Source: Lachnoanaerobaculum orale (GTDB taxonomy: Bacteria > Bacillota > Clostridia > Lachnospirales > Lachnospiraceae). Taken from it: DNA of 64,000 nucleotides. Each line of letters starts with the position of its first letter. The first letter of the stretch is position 1. The translations under genes were made by a program, and so were the position numbers. Location of the stretch: the NCBI RefSeq assembly GCF_003862485.1, contig NZ_RRCM01000001.1, positions 169,124 through 233,123 on the forward strand, written 5' to 3'. Positions 33,859 to 42,815 of the stretch are shown here, piece by piece. The notes under the pieces were generated by a model that was not told the origin of the DNA, did not search any database, and saw nothing but the letters and a program-made list of their open reading frames with translations.

Positions 33859-35046
33859 ATGAGAAAATTAAGATTCGTGAGTGCAGCTATGGCTATGATG
33901 ATGGTAGCCGGGACATTAGTAGGATGTAGTGGAGGAAATGAGTCACAAAAATCCGGAAGTGGTGGTAAGAATTTGAAAGTGGCTATTATATGTTCAGCAG
34001 CGGGACAAAATGATAATGGCTACAATCAAACTGCAATTGAAGGAGCAAAAAAAGCTGAAAAAGACTTTGGAATTGAGTATAAGGTGGTTGAACCTACAAC
34101 AGGAGTTCCGAAGGCATTGGAGAGTTTGGCAGATGACGGTTATCAGATTATATTTAATTTGGAATATGATTTTGAAGCATTGATTAATGGTACAGGTGGA
34201 GCAGATGCAATTGCTAAGATGTATCCTGATACCACATTTATCTGTATGAATGATAATCCAAATAAGGATAGTGAGGGAAAGCAGATTCATGATAATGTAA
34301 TAAGTGTACTCTTTGATGTACATGAATCATCATTTGTTGCAGGTGCATTGACAACACTTGTAAATGAAAATGCAAAAGAACTCTTTGGTGATACAGAATA
34401 TAAGTTTACTTCACCTGAAAATGGTGGAAGATCTGTAGGCTTTATAGGTGGAACAAACTCTAACGGTATTACAGTATTCTCATATGGCTATATAGAAGGA
34501 ATAAATTATGAAGCAGAAAAATTTGGTGTAAACTATGACTATTATTCAAAGTATGACGCAGGTTTTGCTGACTCGGCTACAGGAAGTACAGTGGCAGGTA
34601 CATATTATAATCAGGGTGCAAATGTAGTATTTGCGGTAGCAGGAGCAGTAGGAGACGGAGTTGCGTCAAAGGCTAAAGAGGAAGGAAAACTTGCAATACA
34701 GGTAGATGCTAATAAAGATGCACAGCAACCCGGATATATACTTACAAGTGTTATGAAGAATACAGATGTACCGGTTTATGAAATTATAAAAGCTTCAATT
34801 GAGGGAAAGCTTGATAGCATGGATAGAGTACAAACATATTCTTTAGCTTCAGGTGCAACATCTATTACGGATTTAGCTGAAATAAGCAAACATGTACAAG
34901 ATTCAGGAAAAGAAAAATGGGAAGAAATAAAGGCCGAAGTAAAGGATGTAGAAAGCAAAATTGCTGACGGAACTATTAAAGTAACTAATGCTCAAAATGG
35001 GGAAGAGTTTGATCAGAGTAAATGTCCTAATGTAAAAATAAAGTAA
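33859..35046 (+). CDS. BMP-family (PnrA/NupN-like) nucleoside-binding lipoprotein
   Basis: 395 residues from the ATG at 33859, 7 bases after AAGGGG; the ATG at 33853 is too close. The lipoprotein signal ends LVGC (Cys23). The BMP fold is visible in KVAIICSAAGQNDNGYNQTAIEGAKKAEKDFGIEYKVVEP, FIGGTNSNGITVFSYGYIEGINYEAE and VFAVAGAVGDGVASKAKEEGKLAIQVDANKD. These proteins bind purine or other nucleosides. It leads a cluster of nucleoside-style ABC genes and catabolic enzymes, so the ligand is probably a nucleoside or an analogue. Confidence 0.93.
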   Translation: MRKLRFVSAAMAMMMVAGTLVGCSGGNESQKSGSGGKNLKVAIICSAAGQNDNGYNQTAIEGAKKAEKDFGIEYKVVEPTTGVPKALESLADDGYQIIFNLEYDFEALINGTGGADAIAKMYPDTTFICMNDNPNKDSEGKQIHDNVISVLFDVHESSFVAGALTTLVNENAKELFGDTEYKFTSPENGGRSVGFIGGTNSNGITVFSYGYIEGINYEAEKFGVNYDYYSKYDAGFADSATGSTVAGTYYNQGANVVFAVAGAVGDGVASKAKEEGKLAIQVDANKDAQQPGYILTSVMKNTDVPVYEIIKASIEGKLDSMDRVQTYSLASGATSITDLAEISKHVQDSGKEKWEEIKAEVKDVESKIADGTIKVTNAQNGEEFDQSKCPNVKIK

Positions 35047-35059
35047 CAGGATACTATAT

Positions 35060-36598
35060 ATGAAAAGTATAATTCAAACAATAAATTTGACCAAAAAGTT
35101 TGGAGATTTTGTCGCTAATAATAATATATCTTTGGACATAAAAGAAGGTGAAATAAGGTGTATTGTAGGAGAAAACGGAGCGGGTAAGTCAACACTTATG
35201 AATATGTTGTATGGCTTGGTTGCTCCAAGCTCCGGAAAAATACTTATTAGAGGTGAAGAAGTAAAGATGACCAACCCTCTTACCGCAATAGGAGTAGGAA
35301 TAGGCATGGTACATCAACACTTTAAGTTAGTTTCCTCACTTACAGTATATGAGAATATTTTGCTCGGTGTGGAAATAAAAAAGAAAAATAGTCCTCTGAT
35401 AGATAAAAAAGAAGAGATAAAAAAGGTTGCAAAAATGATTGAGGATAACCATCTTCAATTAAATCCAACAGATAAAATCGAAGATATTTCTATAGGTGAA
35501 AGACAAAGAGTTGAAATACTTAAAATGCTTTATAGAAATGTGGATATACTTATTTTGGACGAACCCACTGCTGTATTAACTCCGAAAGAAGTTGATGATT
35601 TAATTGCAACATTAAAGCTTTTAAAAGAGCAGGGAAAGACAATAATAGTTATCACACATAAACTGAGAGAGGTAATGGAGCTTGCAGATAGTATCACCGT
35701 GTTAAAACATGGAAATGTTGTCGGAGATGTTTTAAAACAGGATACTGATGAAAAAGAGATTGCAAGAATGATGGTAGGAAGAGATGTATGTTTGACAGTA
35801 CAAAATGATAGAAAACATACTGTAGAAAAACAAGTAGTATATCAAGTTGATAACTTAAATGTATTAAATGACGATGGTAAGAAAGTTATCAATAATGTCT
35901 CTTTTAAAGTAAATAAGGGTGAAATATTTGGAATAGCCGGAGTAGAAGGAAATGGACAATCGGAACTGATAAAAGTATTAACGGGACTTATGGAAGCCGA
36001 GAGTGGAAATGTTATCTTATATGGTAAGAATGTGACAAACCGGTGGCCAAAAGAACTTAGAAAAGAAGGAATCGGTATTATTCCGGAAGATAGATACGCT
36101 ACAGGGTTATGTAGAGAAATGAGTGTTTCCGATAATTGCATTGCAGGCTATCATGATAATAAAGAAATATTAAAATATGGATTATATAACTCGAAAAAAA
36201 TAGATGAAATAAGAGACAAATACATTGATGAGTTTGATATAAGATTAGGTGATAAGAATGGGGTTATAGGAAATCTGTCGGGAGGAAATGCCCAGAAAGT
36301 AATTATTGCAAGAGAACTTGCATCAAAACCTAAGATACTTATGGCTTGTCAACCAACAAGAGGAGTAGATATAGGTTCTATTGAATTTATTCACAATGAA
36401 ATTATAAAGTTCAGAGACCAAGGTAATACCGTTATTTTAGTATCAAGTGAATTATCAGAAATAATGAGTTTATCTGATAGAGTTATAGTAATGTATAAGG
36501 GGCAAATTACGGGAGAGATTTCTCCGACGGAAGTGTCAACAGTTGAGATAGGTCTTTTGATGGCAGGAATAAAAGGGGAGAATAAGCATGAGAAATAA
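35060..36598 (+). CDS. Nucleoside/simple-sugar ABC ATPase (tandem domains)
   Basis: 512 residues with two ABC domains. Domain 1 has Walker A GENGAGKST (37-45), signature ISIGERQRVEIL and ILILDEPTAVLTP. Domain 2 has a degenerate Walker A (GVEGNGQSE), signature LSGGNAQKVIIAREL and a switch region ending VSSELSEIMSLSDR. It is the NupA/YufO/RbsA-type fused ATPase that drives the two permeases that follow. Starts 13 bases after the binding-protein gene and overlaps the first permease gene by 11 bases. Confidence 0.94.
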   Translation: MKSIIQTINLTKKFGDFVANNNISLDIKEGEIRCIVGENGAGKSTLMNMLYGLVAPSSGKILIRGEEVKMTNPLTAIGVGIGMVHQHFKLVSSLTVYENILLGVEIKKKNSPLIDKKEEIKKVAKMIEDNHLQLNPTDKIEDISIGERQRVEILKMLYRNVDILILDEPTAVLTPKEVDDLIATLKLLKEQGKTIIVITHKLREVMELADSITVLKHGNVVGDVLKQDTDEKEIARMMVGRDVCLTVQNDRKHTVEKQVVYQVDNLNVLNDDGKKVINNVSFKVNKGEIFGIAGVEGNGQSELIKVLTGLMEAESGNVILYGKNVTNRWPKELRKEGIGIIPEDRYATGLCREMSVSDNCIAGYHDNKEILKYGLYNSKKIDEIRDKYIDEFDIRLGDKNGVIGNLSGGNAQKVIIARELASKPKILMACQPTRGVDIGSIEFIHNEIIKFRDQGNTVILVSSELSEIMSLSDRVIVMYKGQITGEISPTEVSTVEIGLLMAGIKGENKHEK

Positions 36599-37610
36599 CA
36601 ATGAAACCTTAAAACATATTATAAACTCATTAATTCCGGTTATTCTTGCATTTGCCCTAGGTGCAATTATTATTTTGTTTACAGGAAACAATCCGTTATA
36701 TGCATATTGGATTTTGCTAAAAAAATCATTGTTTACAAGTAAAGGATTTTTGGATACCCTTCATTACGCGTCACCATTGATTCTGACAGGACTTGCAATA
36801 GCGGTGACGTTTAAGGCTAATGTATATAACATGGGAGTGGAAGGACAGATGCTTTTGGGAGGATTTTTTGCAGGATTGGTAGGATCAAGTATATCAGTTG
36901 GAAATCCTTTTATAGAAAAGTTTATTTGCATAATAGTTGCAATTATTTGTGGAATGGCTTTTGCCATGATACCTGCCATATTAAAGGTGAAATGTAATGT
37001 AAATGAAATGGTAGTAACTCTTATGCTTAATTATGGAGTTGTTAAGGTTTTAGAATTTTTAACAACAGGTGTTTTTAAAGATAAAAGTGCCGGATATGTA
37101 GCGACTCCAACTATCAATGATATAGCTATGTTTAGTAGATTTGGCAAGTCTAGAATAACTGCTTTCTTTGTCATTGTTATTATTGTATTGATTGTGATGT
37201 ATTTTATTATGAAAAAAACAAAGCTTGGATATGAAATAACAGCAATAGGAAAAAATCCCGAGTTTGCAGAAGCTTGTGGAATGAATGTTGGAAAAAAAAT
37301 AATGGTCATTATGTTACTTAGTGGAGCGCTTTCAGGAATGGCGGGAGCTGGCTGGATGCTAAGTGATCAATTCAAGTATACTTTAAGTTTTTCGGGTAAT
37401 CCGGGATTAGGCTGGGACGGTATGTTAGTTGCTTTACTGGGTGGACATACTCCAATCGGTATACTGGTAGCCTCAATATTTTATGCGGCATTAAAAACGG
37501 GTAGTGACAGTATAAATATGTATACTTCAGTACCAAAGGAAATTGTTGCATTAATTCAGGGCATAATGATTTTATTTTTGGCAGTAAAATTTTTAAAAGA
37601 AAAGAAATAG
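36588..37610 (+). CDS. Nucleoside-type ABC permease 1 (NupB/YufP-like)
   Basis: 340 residues, about 8-10 membrane segments, BPD_transp_2 family. Typical stretches are HYASPLILTGLAIAVTFKANVYNMGVEGQMLLGGFFAGLVG, VNEMVVTLMLNYGVVKVLEFLTTG and GLGWDGMLVALLGGHTPIGILVASIFYAALKTGS. It starts inside the ATPase gene (11-base overlap). Works with the second permease to form the pore. Confidence 0.93.
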   Translation: MRNNNETLKHIINSLIPVILAFALGAIIILFTGNNPLYAYWILLKKSLFTSKGFLDTLHYASPLILTGLAIAVTFKANVYNMGVEGQMLLGGFFAGLVGSSISVGNPFIEKFICIIVAIICGMAFAMIPAILKVKCNVNEMVVTLMLNYGVVKVLEFLTTGVFKDKSAGYVATPTINDIAMFSRFGKSRITAFFVIVIIVLIVMYFIMKKTKLGYEITAIGKNPEFAEACGMNVGKKIMVIMLLSGALSGMAGAGWMLSDQFKYTLSFSGNPGLGWDGMLVALLGGHTPIGILVASIFYAALKTGSDSINMYTSVPKEIVALIQGIMILFLAVKFLKEKK

Positions 37611-37646
37611 AATGTATAGTAATAAACATAAAATGGAGGAAGCACA

Positions 37647-38558
37647 ATGGCTCTTCTAAATAGTATTTTATATGATACAGTTTACCATAGTGCACCAATA
37701 ATACTATGTGTAATAGGTGGAATATTTGCATATAAAGCTAATGTTTTGAATATAGCACTTGAAGGAATGATGTTAAACGGTGCATTTGTATCTGTGTTAG
37801 TTATGTATTTTACAGGCAACATTTTTTTAGCATTATCTTCAGCTATACTAACAACCTTGATTTGGGGATTGATTTTTTCTTATTTTGGAGTGAGTGGATC
37901 CGGAAATGTAATAGTAATTGGACTTGGAATAAACTTTATTGTACCGGCGATAGCTAAATTTACTTTGAATATGATGGGAGTGTCAAATATAAGCTTGCAA
38001 AATATTAGCGTATCTGATTTTAAGATACATATACCTATTATTGATTCAATAGATATTGTAGGTAGCATTTTGAGTGGGCATACATTTATCACATATTTGG
38101 CATTTATAGGAATCATAATTATGTCAGTTATAATGTATCAGACAAAATTTGGAATATATGTAAGAGTTGTGGGTGAAAATGAAGAAGCGGCAATAAGTTT
38201 GGGACTAAAAACCAAATTATATAAGTATTTGGCAATTTTACTGGGAGCATTATGTGCAGGTTTGGCAGGCATAAATTTATCTTTGGAACGCATGTGTATG
38301 TACACAAATGATATGACTGCAGGAAGAGGCTTTATAGCAATTGCGGCAATTTATTGTGGTGGGGGAAAACCTTTAGAATCATCTTTATATGCAATTCTTT
38401 TTGGCATATCAAGAGCATTGGCGGTGAATTTGAGTATCAATGCAGGTCCTATGGCAGGGATATTTGATACTATACCTTACATAATAATGGTTTCAGTGCT
38501 TGCAACAGTTTCATATATGAAGTTTAAAAATGTAAGGGTAAGAGGATATACTTTTTAG
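37647..38558 (+). CDS. Nucleoside-type ABC permease 2 (NupC/YufQ-like)
   Basis: 303 residues, BPD_transp_2 family. It has YHSAPIILCVIGGIFAYKANVLNIALEGMMLNGAFVSVLV, VIVIGLGINFIVPAIAKF and MTAGRGFIAIAAIYCGGGKPLESSLYAILFGISRALAV. It completes the four-part importer (binding protein, fused ATPase, two permeases). GGAGGAAGCACA precedes the ATG. Confidence 0.93.
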   Translation: MALLNSILYDTVYHSAPIILCVIGGIFAYKANVLNIALEGMMLNGAFVSVLVMYFTGNIFLALSSAILTTLIWGLIFSYFGVSGSGNVIVIGLGINFIVPAIAKFTLNMMGVSNISLQNISVSDFKIHIPIIDSIDIVGSILSGHTFITYLAFIGIIIMSVIMYQTKFGIYVRVVGENEEAAISLGLKTKLYKYLAILLGALCAGLAGINLSLERMCMYTNDMTAGRGFIAIAAIYCGGGKPLESSLYAILFGISRALAVNLSINAGPMAGIFDTIPYIIMVSVLATVSYMKFKNVRVRGYTF

Positions 38559-38570
38559 AAAGGTGAAAAG

Positions 38571-39131
38571 ATGAAAACAGCACTTCTAATTGTAGATATG
38601 GTTAGAGACTTTACGGATCCTAACGGACTGGTATTTTATCCGGAAAATAGAAAGATATTGCCGGAAATAAAAGAGGTCCTTGAGCTGTGTAGAAGTAAAA
38701 ATTGTCTTATAGTATATTTGCAGCATTGTAATAGAGCCGGTAAGTTTGATAAGAAGGCTGCAACAATGCGACCTAATTGTATAGAAGGGACTTTTGGAGT
38801 AGAAATCGACCCGATGCTTGAGACAAAACCTGAAGACTACATTATACAGAAGAGAAGATATAGTGGATTTTTCGGAACAGATTTGGACTTGGTTTTAAGA
38901 GAAAACAACATAGAAAACTTGATTGTAGTAGGTACTAAAACAAATTGCTGTATCAGAGCAACCGTAACAGATGCTTTTTATTATAATTATGAGCCTTATG
39001 TAGTTAGAGAATGTGTTGCAACGAATTCTGAAACAGTAAATGAGGTTCATTTAAGTGATATTGATAAATACTTAGGCCATGTTGTAAATAAAGAGGAACT
39101 TAAAAATATGTTTTTACAAGGTGAATTATAA
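38571..39131 (+). CDS. Isochorismatase-family cysteine hydrolase
   Basis: 186 residues. The catalytic triad of the family is visible as Asp9 (LIVDMVRDF), Lys94 (IIQKRRYSGF) and Cys127 (GTKTNCCIRATV). Members cleave amide, carbamoyl or enol-ether bonds (nicotinamidase, ureidoacrylate hydrolase, N-carbamoylsarcosine hydrolase). The nicotinamidase metal histidines are not apparent. Placed 12 bases after the importer genes and before a sugar kinase and nucleoside phosphorylase, it may open or de-amidate the base released from an imported nucleoside; this is inference. Confidence 0.85.
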   Translation: MKTALLIVDMVRDFTDPNGLVFYPENRKILPEIKEVLELCRSKNCLIVYLQHCNRAGKFDKKAATMRPNCIEGTFGVEIDPMLETKPEDYIIQKRRYSGFFGTDLDLVLRENNIENLIVVGTKTNCCIRATVTDAFYYNYEPYVVRECVATNSETVNEVHLSDIDKYLGHVVNKEELKNMFLQGEL

Positions 39132-39144
39132 TAGGTGAAGATGT

Positions 39145-40095
39145 ATGAAAGTTGAAGTTTTGACAAGTGGATATGTGAGCATGGATCATATTATAAAATT
39201 GAAAACTCCTGCTAAAGTGGGTTTTACATCAATAGTTGAGAACCAATCTTCAGCGGAAATATTTTATGGTGGATGTTCTGTGAATATAGATTATGAACTT
39301 TGTAAGCTGGGTATAGACTCTATGCCTTTGATAAGAGTGGGTAAAGACTATGAATCTACCGGATTTAAAAGTTTTCTGGAAGAGGCTAAGGTTCCTACGC
39401 GTGGAGTTAACATAATAGAAGAGGACATAACGGGATATTGCTATTTGCTACAAGACAATAATAATGAGCATATTACAATATTTTATCCAGGGGCTATGGA
39501 CAGAAAATACGCGTCAGGTTTTAAAGAAGAACTTTTTAAAGACGCAAAACTTGGCGTAATAACTGTGGCATCTATAGATGACAATATGGATTTTTTCAGG
39601 AAATGTCAAAAGTTTAATATTCCGATAGTATTTGGTATGAAGGATGATATGGAGGCTTTTCCTGAATATTTTTTGAAGGAAATTTTAAAGGAAAGTAAAA
39701 TAATATTCACAAATGAAGTTGAATGTGAAATTATTAAGCATATAAATGGCATAACAGATATAAAAGAGCTTTTTATTGATGGAAAAGTTGATATATTGAT
39801 AACTACTTTAGGTGCTGACGGTAGTATTTGTTATATCAGAAAAGGTGAGAAGATAATTGAAAAGAGAATAGAAGCTATAAGAATAAATAATGTTGTTGAT
39901 GCTTCAGGTGGCGGAGATGCATATATGTCAGGTTTCTTGTATGGATATCTTAAGGATTTTGACCCTGAAGATTGTTGTAGATTGGGGACAATAATGGCAT
40001 CACATATTATTCAAAAAGAGGGGTGTTTAAGTAATGTACCTGATGAATCAAAACTCCTTGGTGATTTTGATTCTCTATTTAAAAAGGAAGTGTAA
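39145..40095 (+). CDS. PfkB/ribokinase-family sugar or nucleoside kinase
   Basis: 316 residues. N-terminal substrate region with YGGCSVNIDYELCKLGIDSMPLIRVGKDYESTGFKSFLE, and the C-terminal ATP/anion-hole motif DASGGGDAYMSGFLYG with the catalytic base Asp258. It phosphorylates a sugar or a nucleoside at a primary hydroxyl. Together with the phosphorylase that follows, the sugar part of an imported nucleoside is the likely substrate, but the order of reactions cannot be read. Confidence 0.88.
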   Translation: MKVEVLTSGYVSMDHIIKLKTPAKVGFTSIVENQSSAEIFYGGCSVNIDYELCKLGIDSMPLIRVGKDYESTGFKSFLEEAKVPTRGVNIIEEDITGYCYLLQDNNNEHITIFYPGAMDRKYASGFKEELFKDAKLGVITVASIDDNMDFFRKCQKFNIPIVFGMKDDMEAFPEYFLKEILKESKIIFTNEVECEIIKHINGITDIKELFIDGKVDILITTLGADGSICYIRKGEKIIEKRIEAIRINNVVDASGGGDAYMSGFLYGYLKDFDPEDCCRLGTIMASHIIQKEGCLSNVPDESKLLGDFDSLFKKEV

Positions 40096-40100
40096 TAAGT

Positions 40101-40859
40101 ATGAAAGCATTATATACCGGAGTTGGTAAGGAAGATATAGGTAAGTATGTTATTTTTTCCGGAGATCCATGGAGAGTTGAGAGACTTTGTAAATATATGG
40201 ATTCTCCAAAAAAAATAGCATTTTTAAGAGAATTTAACACTTATACAGGAATGTATAAAGGAATAAAAGTAACTATAACATCTACGGGTATAGGTGCTCC
40301 TTCAGCTGCAATTGCAATGGAAGAGATGTATGAAGCCGGAATGGAAGTTGCAGTAAGAATGGGGACTGTAATGTCACTGAAGGAAGATACATTAGGTGAT
40401 TTTATGATACCGGTTGCAGCTATGAGAAGAGAAGGAACAAGTCAAAGTTATGTTGATTTATCTTATCCTGCTGTGGCAGATATAGAGTTAATAAATATAA
40501 TGAATGATACTGTGAAAAGTGTGGATAAAAAGTATCATAATGGAATAAATTGCACAATGGATGGATTCTATACAAATATGCATGAATCAAGATTTTCAAA
40601 AGAGTCAAATAGAGATATTGATAAAACCTTTAATGAGTTAAGAAAACTTGGTGTTGACGGTATAGACATGGAATCAGCATGTTTGATGACATTGGGTAGA
40701 CTTATGAATGTAAAAACCTGTACTTTGACTATAGTTACAGTTTTAGAGAATCTTAAAGATAAACTTGAAGGTGAAGACAGGAAAGAGGCTGAAGAATTAC
40801 TGTGTAAAGTGGCCTTAGAGGGTATATATAATTATGTAAATAAAAAGGAGCTTGAATGA
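40101..40859 (+). CDS. Nucleoside phosphorylase (uridine-phosphorylase-like, PNP_UDP_1)
   Basis: 252 residues of the hexameric NP-I family. Motifs: FSGDPWRVERL (phosphate-binding GDPxR), TSTGIGAPSAAIAMEEM, VRMGTVMSL (normally RxGT) and DGIDMESACL (ribose-binding MES). It cleaves a nucleoside with phosphate to base plus sugar 1-phosphate. The base-specificity loop (VDLSYPAVADIEL, TMDGFYTN) differs from standard uridine and purine phosphorylases as I remember them, so an unusual base is possible. Its stop overlaps the start of the next gene (ATGA). Confidence 0.88.
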   Translation: MKALYTGVGKEDIGKYVIFSGDPWRVERLCKYMDSPKKIAFLREFNTYTGMYKGIKVTITSTGIGAPSAAIAMEEMYEAGMEVAVRMGTVMSLKEDTLGDFMIPVAAMRREGTSQSYVDLSYPAVADIELINIMNDTVKSVDKKYHNGINCTMDGFYTNMHESRFSKESNRDIDKTFNELRKLGVDGIDMESACLMTLGRLMNVKTCTLTIVTVLENLKDKLEGEDRKEAEELLCKVALEGIYNYVNKKELE

Positions 40860-41647
40860 GAAAAGATATAATTAGTAATGGAGGAAAGACAGTTATTGGT
40901 ATGGTACATTGTAAACCATTGCCGACAACCGTGGGATTCAACGGAGATTATCAAGAAATAATAGATATAGCTGTTGAAGATGCCAAGACACTGGAAAAAG
41001 CAGGAGTAGATGGGATAATAGTAGAAAACATGGGAGATACACCATTTTCGGCTTTATTAAATAAAGCACAGTTAGCGGCGTTAAGTGTAGCGGCATATGC
41101 AGTAAAAGAAGCTGTAAAAATACCGGTAGGTGTAGATGCGGCATTTAATGACTGTGAATCCGGTTTTGCAATTGCAGGTATGATAGGAGCTGATTTTGTA
41201 CGAGTTCCTGTATTTGTTGATAGAGTGCTTTTTACAGATGGAGTGATAGAGCCATGTGCTAAAAGATGTATGGAATATAGAAAAAGCTTAGGACTGGAGC
41301 ATATAAAGATTCTTGCCGACATACAAGTAAAACATGCACACATGATTTTACCAGGTATAACAATAGAGCAATCAGCTAAGGATGCAGCTGCAAATGGAGC
41401 TGATGCCATCATAGTAACGGGATCACAAGTTGGTGAAGAAACTCCTATAGAGATGATTGACAGAGTAAAAAAAGTTGTGAATATACCTGTGATAGCCGGT
41501 AGTGGTGTAAATGATACAAATATAAAAGATCAGCTTAATATAGCTGATGGAGCAATAATAGGTTCGGGCTTTAAGGTTAACGGAAAGATCGAAAATCCTA
41601 TTTCTTATGAATTAACAAAAAAAGTCATGGATGCACTTAGAATGTGA
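40856..41647 (+). CDS. BtpA/SgcQ-family TIM-barrel protein
   Basis: 263 residues. The N-terminus TVIGMVHCKPLP and the phrases AGVDGIIVENMGDTPF, GVDAAFNDCESGFAIAGMIGADFVRVPVFVDRVLFTDGVIEPCAKRCMEYRK, ILADIQVKHAHMILP and VIAGSGVNDTNIKDQL...GSGFK identify the BtpA family, a phosphate-binding TIM barrel. BtpA was linked to photosystem I stability in cyanobacteria and SgcQ to a sugar operon in E. coli, but the reaction is not known. It overlaps the phosphorylase gene by 4 bases, so it is tightly coupled to nucleoside breakdown here. Confidence 0.88.
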   Translation: MRKDIISNGGKTVIGMVHCKPLPTTVGFNGDYQEIIDIAVEDAKTLEKAGVDGIIVENMGDTPFSALLNKAQLAALSVAAYAVKEAVKIPVGVDAAFNDCESGFAIAGMIGADFVRVPVFVDRVLFTDGVIEPCAKRCMEYRKSLGLEHIKILADIQVKHAHMILPGITIEQSAKDAAANGADAIIVTGSQVGEETPIEMIDRVKKVVNIPVIAGSGVNDTNIKDQLNIADGAIIGSGFKVNGKIENPISYELTKKVMDALRM

Positions 41648-41657
41648 GGGGATTAGT

Positions 41658-42815
41658 ATGATGAGACCAATGAAACTTGCAGGTTCTGAATTAGTATTTG
41701 GAAACGGTTCTTTGGAATATATTAAGTCTGTGAATTGTGAAAGAGCAGCAATAGTTGTAGGTGGAAGCAGCATGGAAAAGAATGGAACACTGGAAAAGGT
41801 AGAGGCTCTATTTAAAGAAGCCGACGTTGTTACAACAGTTATAAGTGGTGTAGAGCCGGATCCATCAATAGAAACTGTTTTGCGTGGGGCAAAAGAAATG
41901 GTTGAATTTAATCCGGATTTGATAGTTGGACTTGGTGGAGGATCCGCAATGGATGCTGCCAAGGCTATGTGGATTTTCTATGAGCATCCGGATCTTAAAG
42001 GCTTACAAGATATTTTGCCTCCAAACACATTTCCTAAATTAAGAAAAAGGGCAAGACTTTGTTGTATTCCATCAACATCAGGTACGGCCAGTGAAGTATC
42101 CAGATCTATAGTTATCACTGAAAACTCTACAGGATTGAAGTATGGAATAGGAAATATGGAGATGATGCCTGATATAGCTATATGTGATGGAGACATAACT
42201 GTTTCTATGCCAAGTAAAATTACAGCTGAGACAGGAATGGATGCTTTGACACATGCTCTTGAGGCTTTAGTTTCAAATAGAGCGAATTATCTGAGTGATA
42301 TTTTAGCAAAAGCAGCCATAAATGATATATTTAAATTTTTACCTAAAGCATATAAAAATGGTGAGGATAAAGAAGCGAGAGAGCTTATGCTACAGGCATC
42401 TATGGTTGCAGGTTTAGCATTTACAAATGTATCTTTAGGAATTGTGCATTCTATGGCACATACTTTAGGAAGTGTATACCATATATCACATGGATTGGCA
42501 GATGCCATAATTTTGCCATATGTGATAAGCTATAATAAGCAAAGCGAAATAGCAAAAGAGATATATAAAAATATTTCCGATGAACTTGGAATAGGTGATA
42601 TAGAGTTCGAAGTAAAAAGGCTCAATAAAGAGTTAAACATACCTGAAAAACTTTCTGAGTTGATACCGAATAGAGAAGATTATATATCTAAATTAGATAT
42701 TTTGGCAGATTTTGCTAAAAAAGATGGTTGTACCAAAACAAATCCTGTAATACCGGAAATAGAAGGTTTTAAAGAGTTATTTATAAAGGTATACGATGGA
42801 AGTAAGGAGAATTAA
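41658..42815 (+). CDS. Iron-type alcohol dehydrogenase
   Basis: 385 residues from the ATG at 41658, behind GAGGGGATTAGT. The NAD site is GLGGGSAMDAAKAMW and the metal-binding histidines are in TGMDALTHALEAL and GIVHSMAHTLGSVYHISHGLADAIILPYV. Group III ADHs interconvert alcohols and aldehydes or ketones. The butanol-dehydrogenase-like text (STSGTASEVSRSIVIT) is general. It lies between two TIM-barrel genes, so it probably reduces or oxidises a carbonyl product of one of them. Confidence 0.9.
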   Translation: MMRPMKLAGSELVFGNGSLEYIKSVNCERAAIVVGGSSMEKNGTLEKVEALFKEADVVTTVISGVEPDPSIETVLRGAKEMVEFNPDLIVGLGGGSAMDAAKAMWIFYEHPDLKGLQDILPPNTFPKLRKRARLCCIPSTSGTASEVSRSIVITENSTGLKYGIGNMEMMPDIAICDGDITVSMPSKITAETGMDALTHALEALVSNRANYLSDILAKAAINDIFKFLPKAYKNGEDKEARELMLQASMVAGLAFTNVSLGIVHSMAHTLGSVYHISHGLADAIILPYVISYNKQSEIAKEIYKNISDELGIGDIEFEVKRLNKELNIPEKLSELIPNREDYISKLDILADFAKKDGCTKTNPVIPEIEGFKELFIKVYDGSKEN

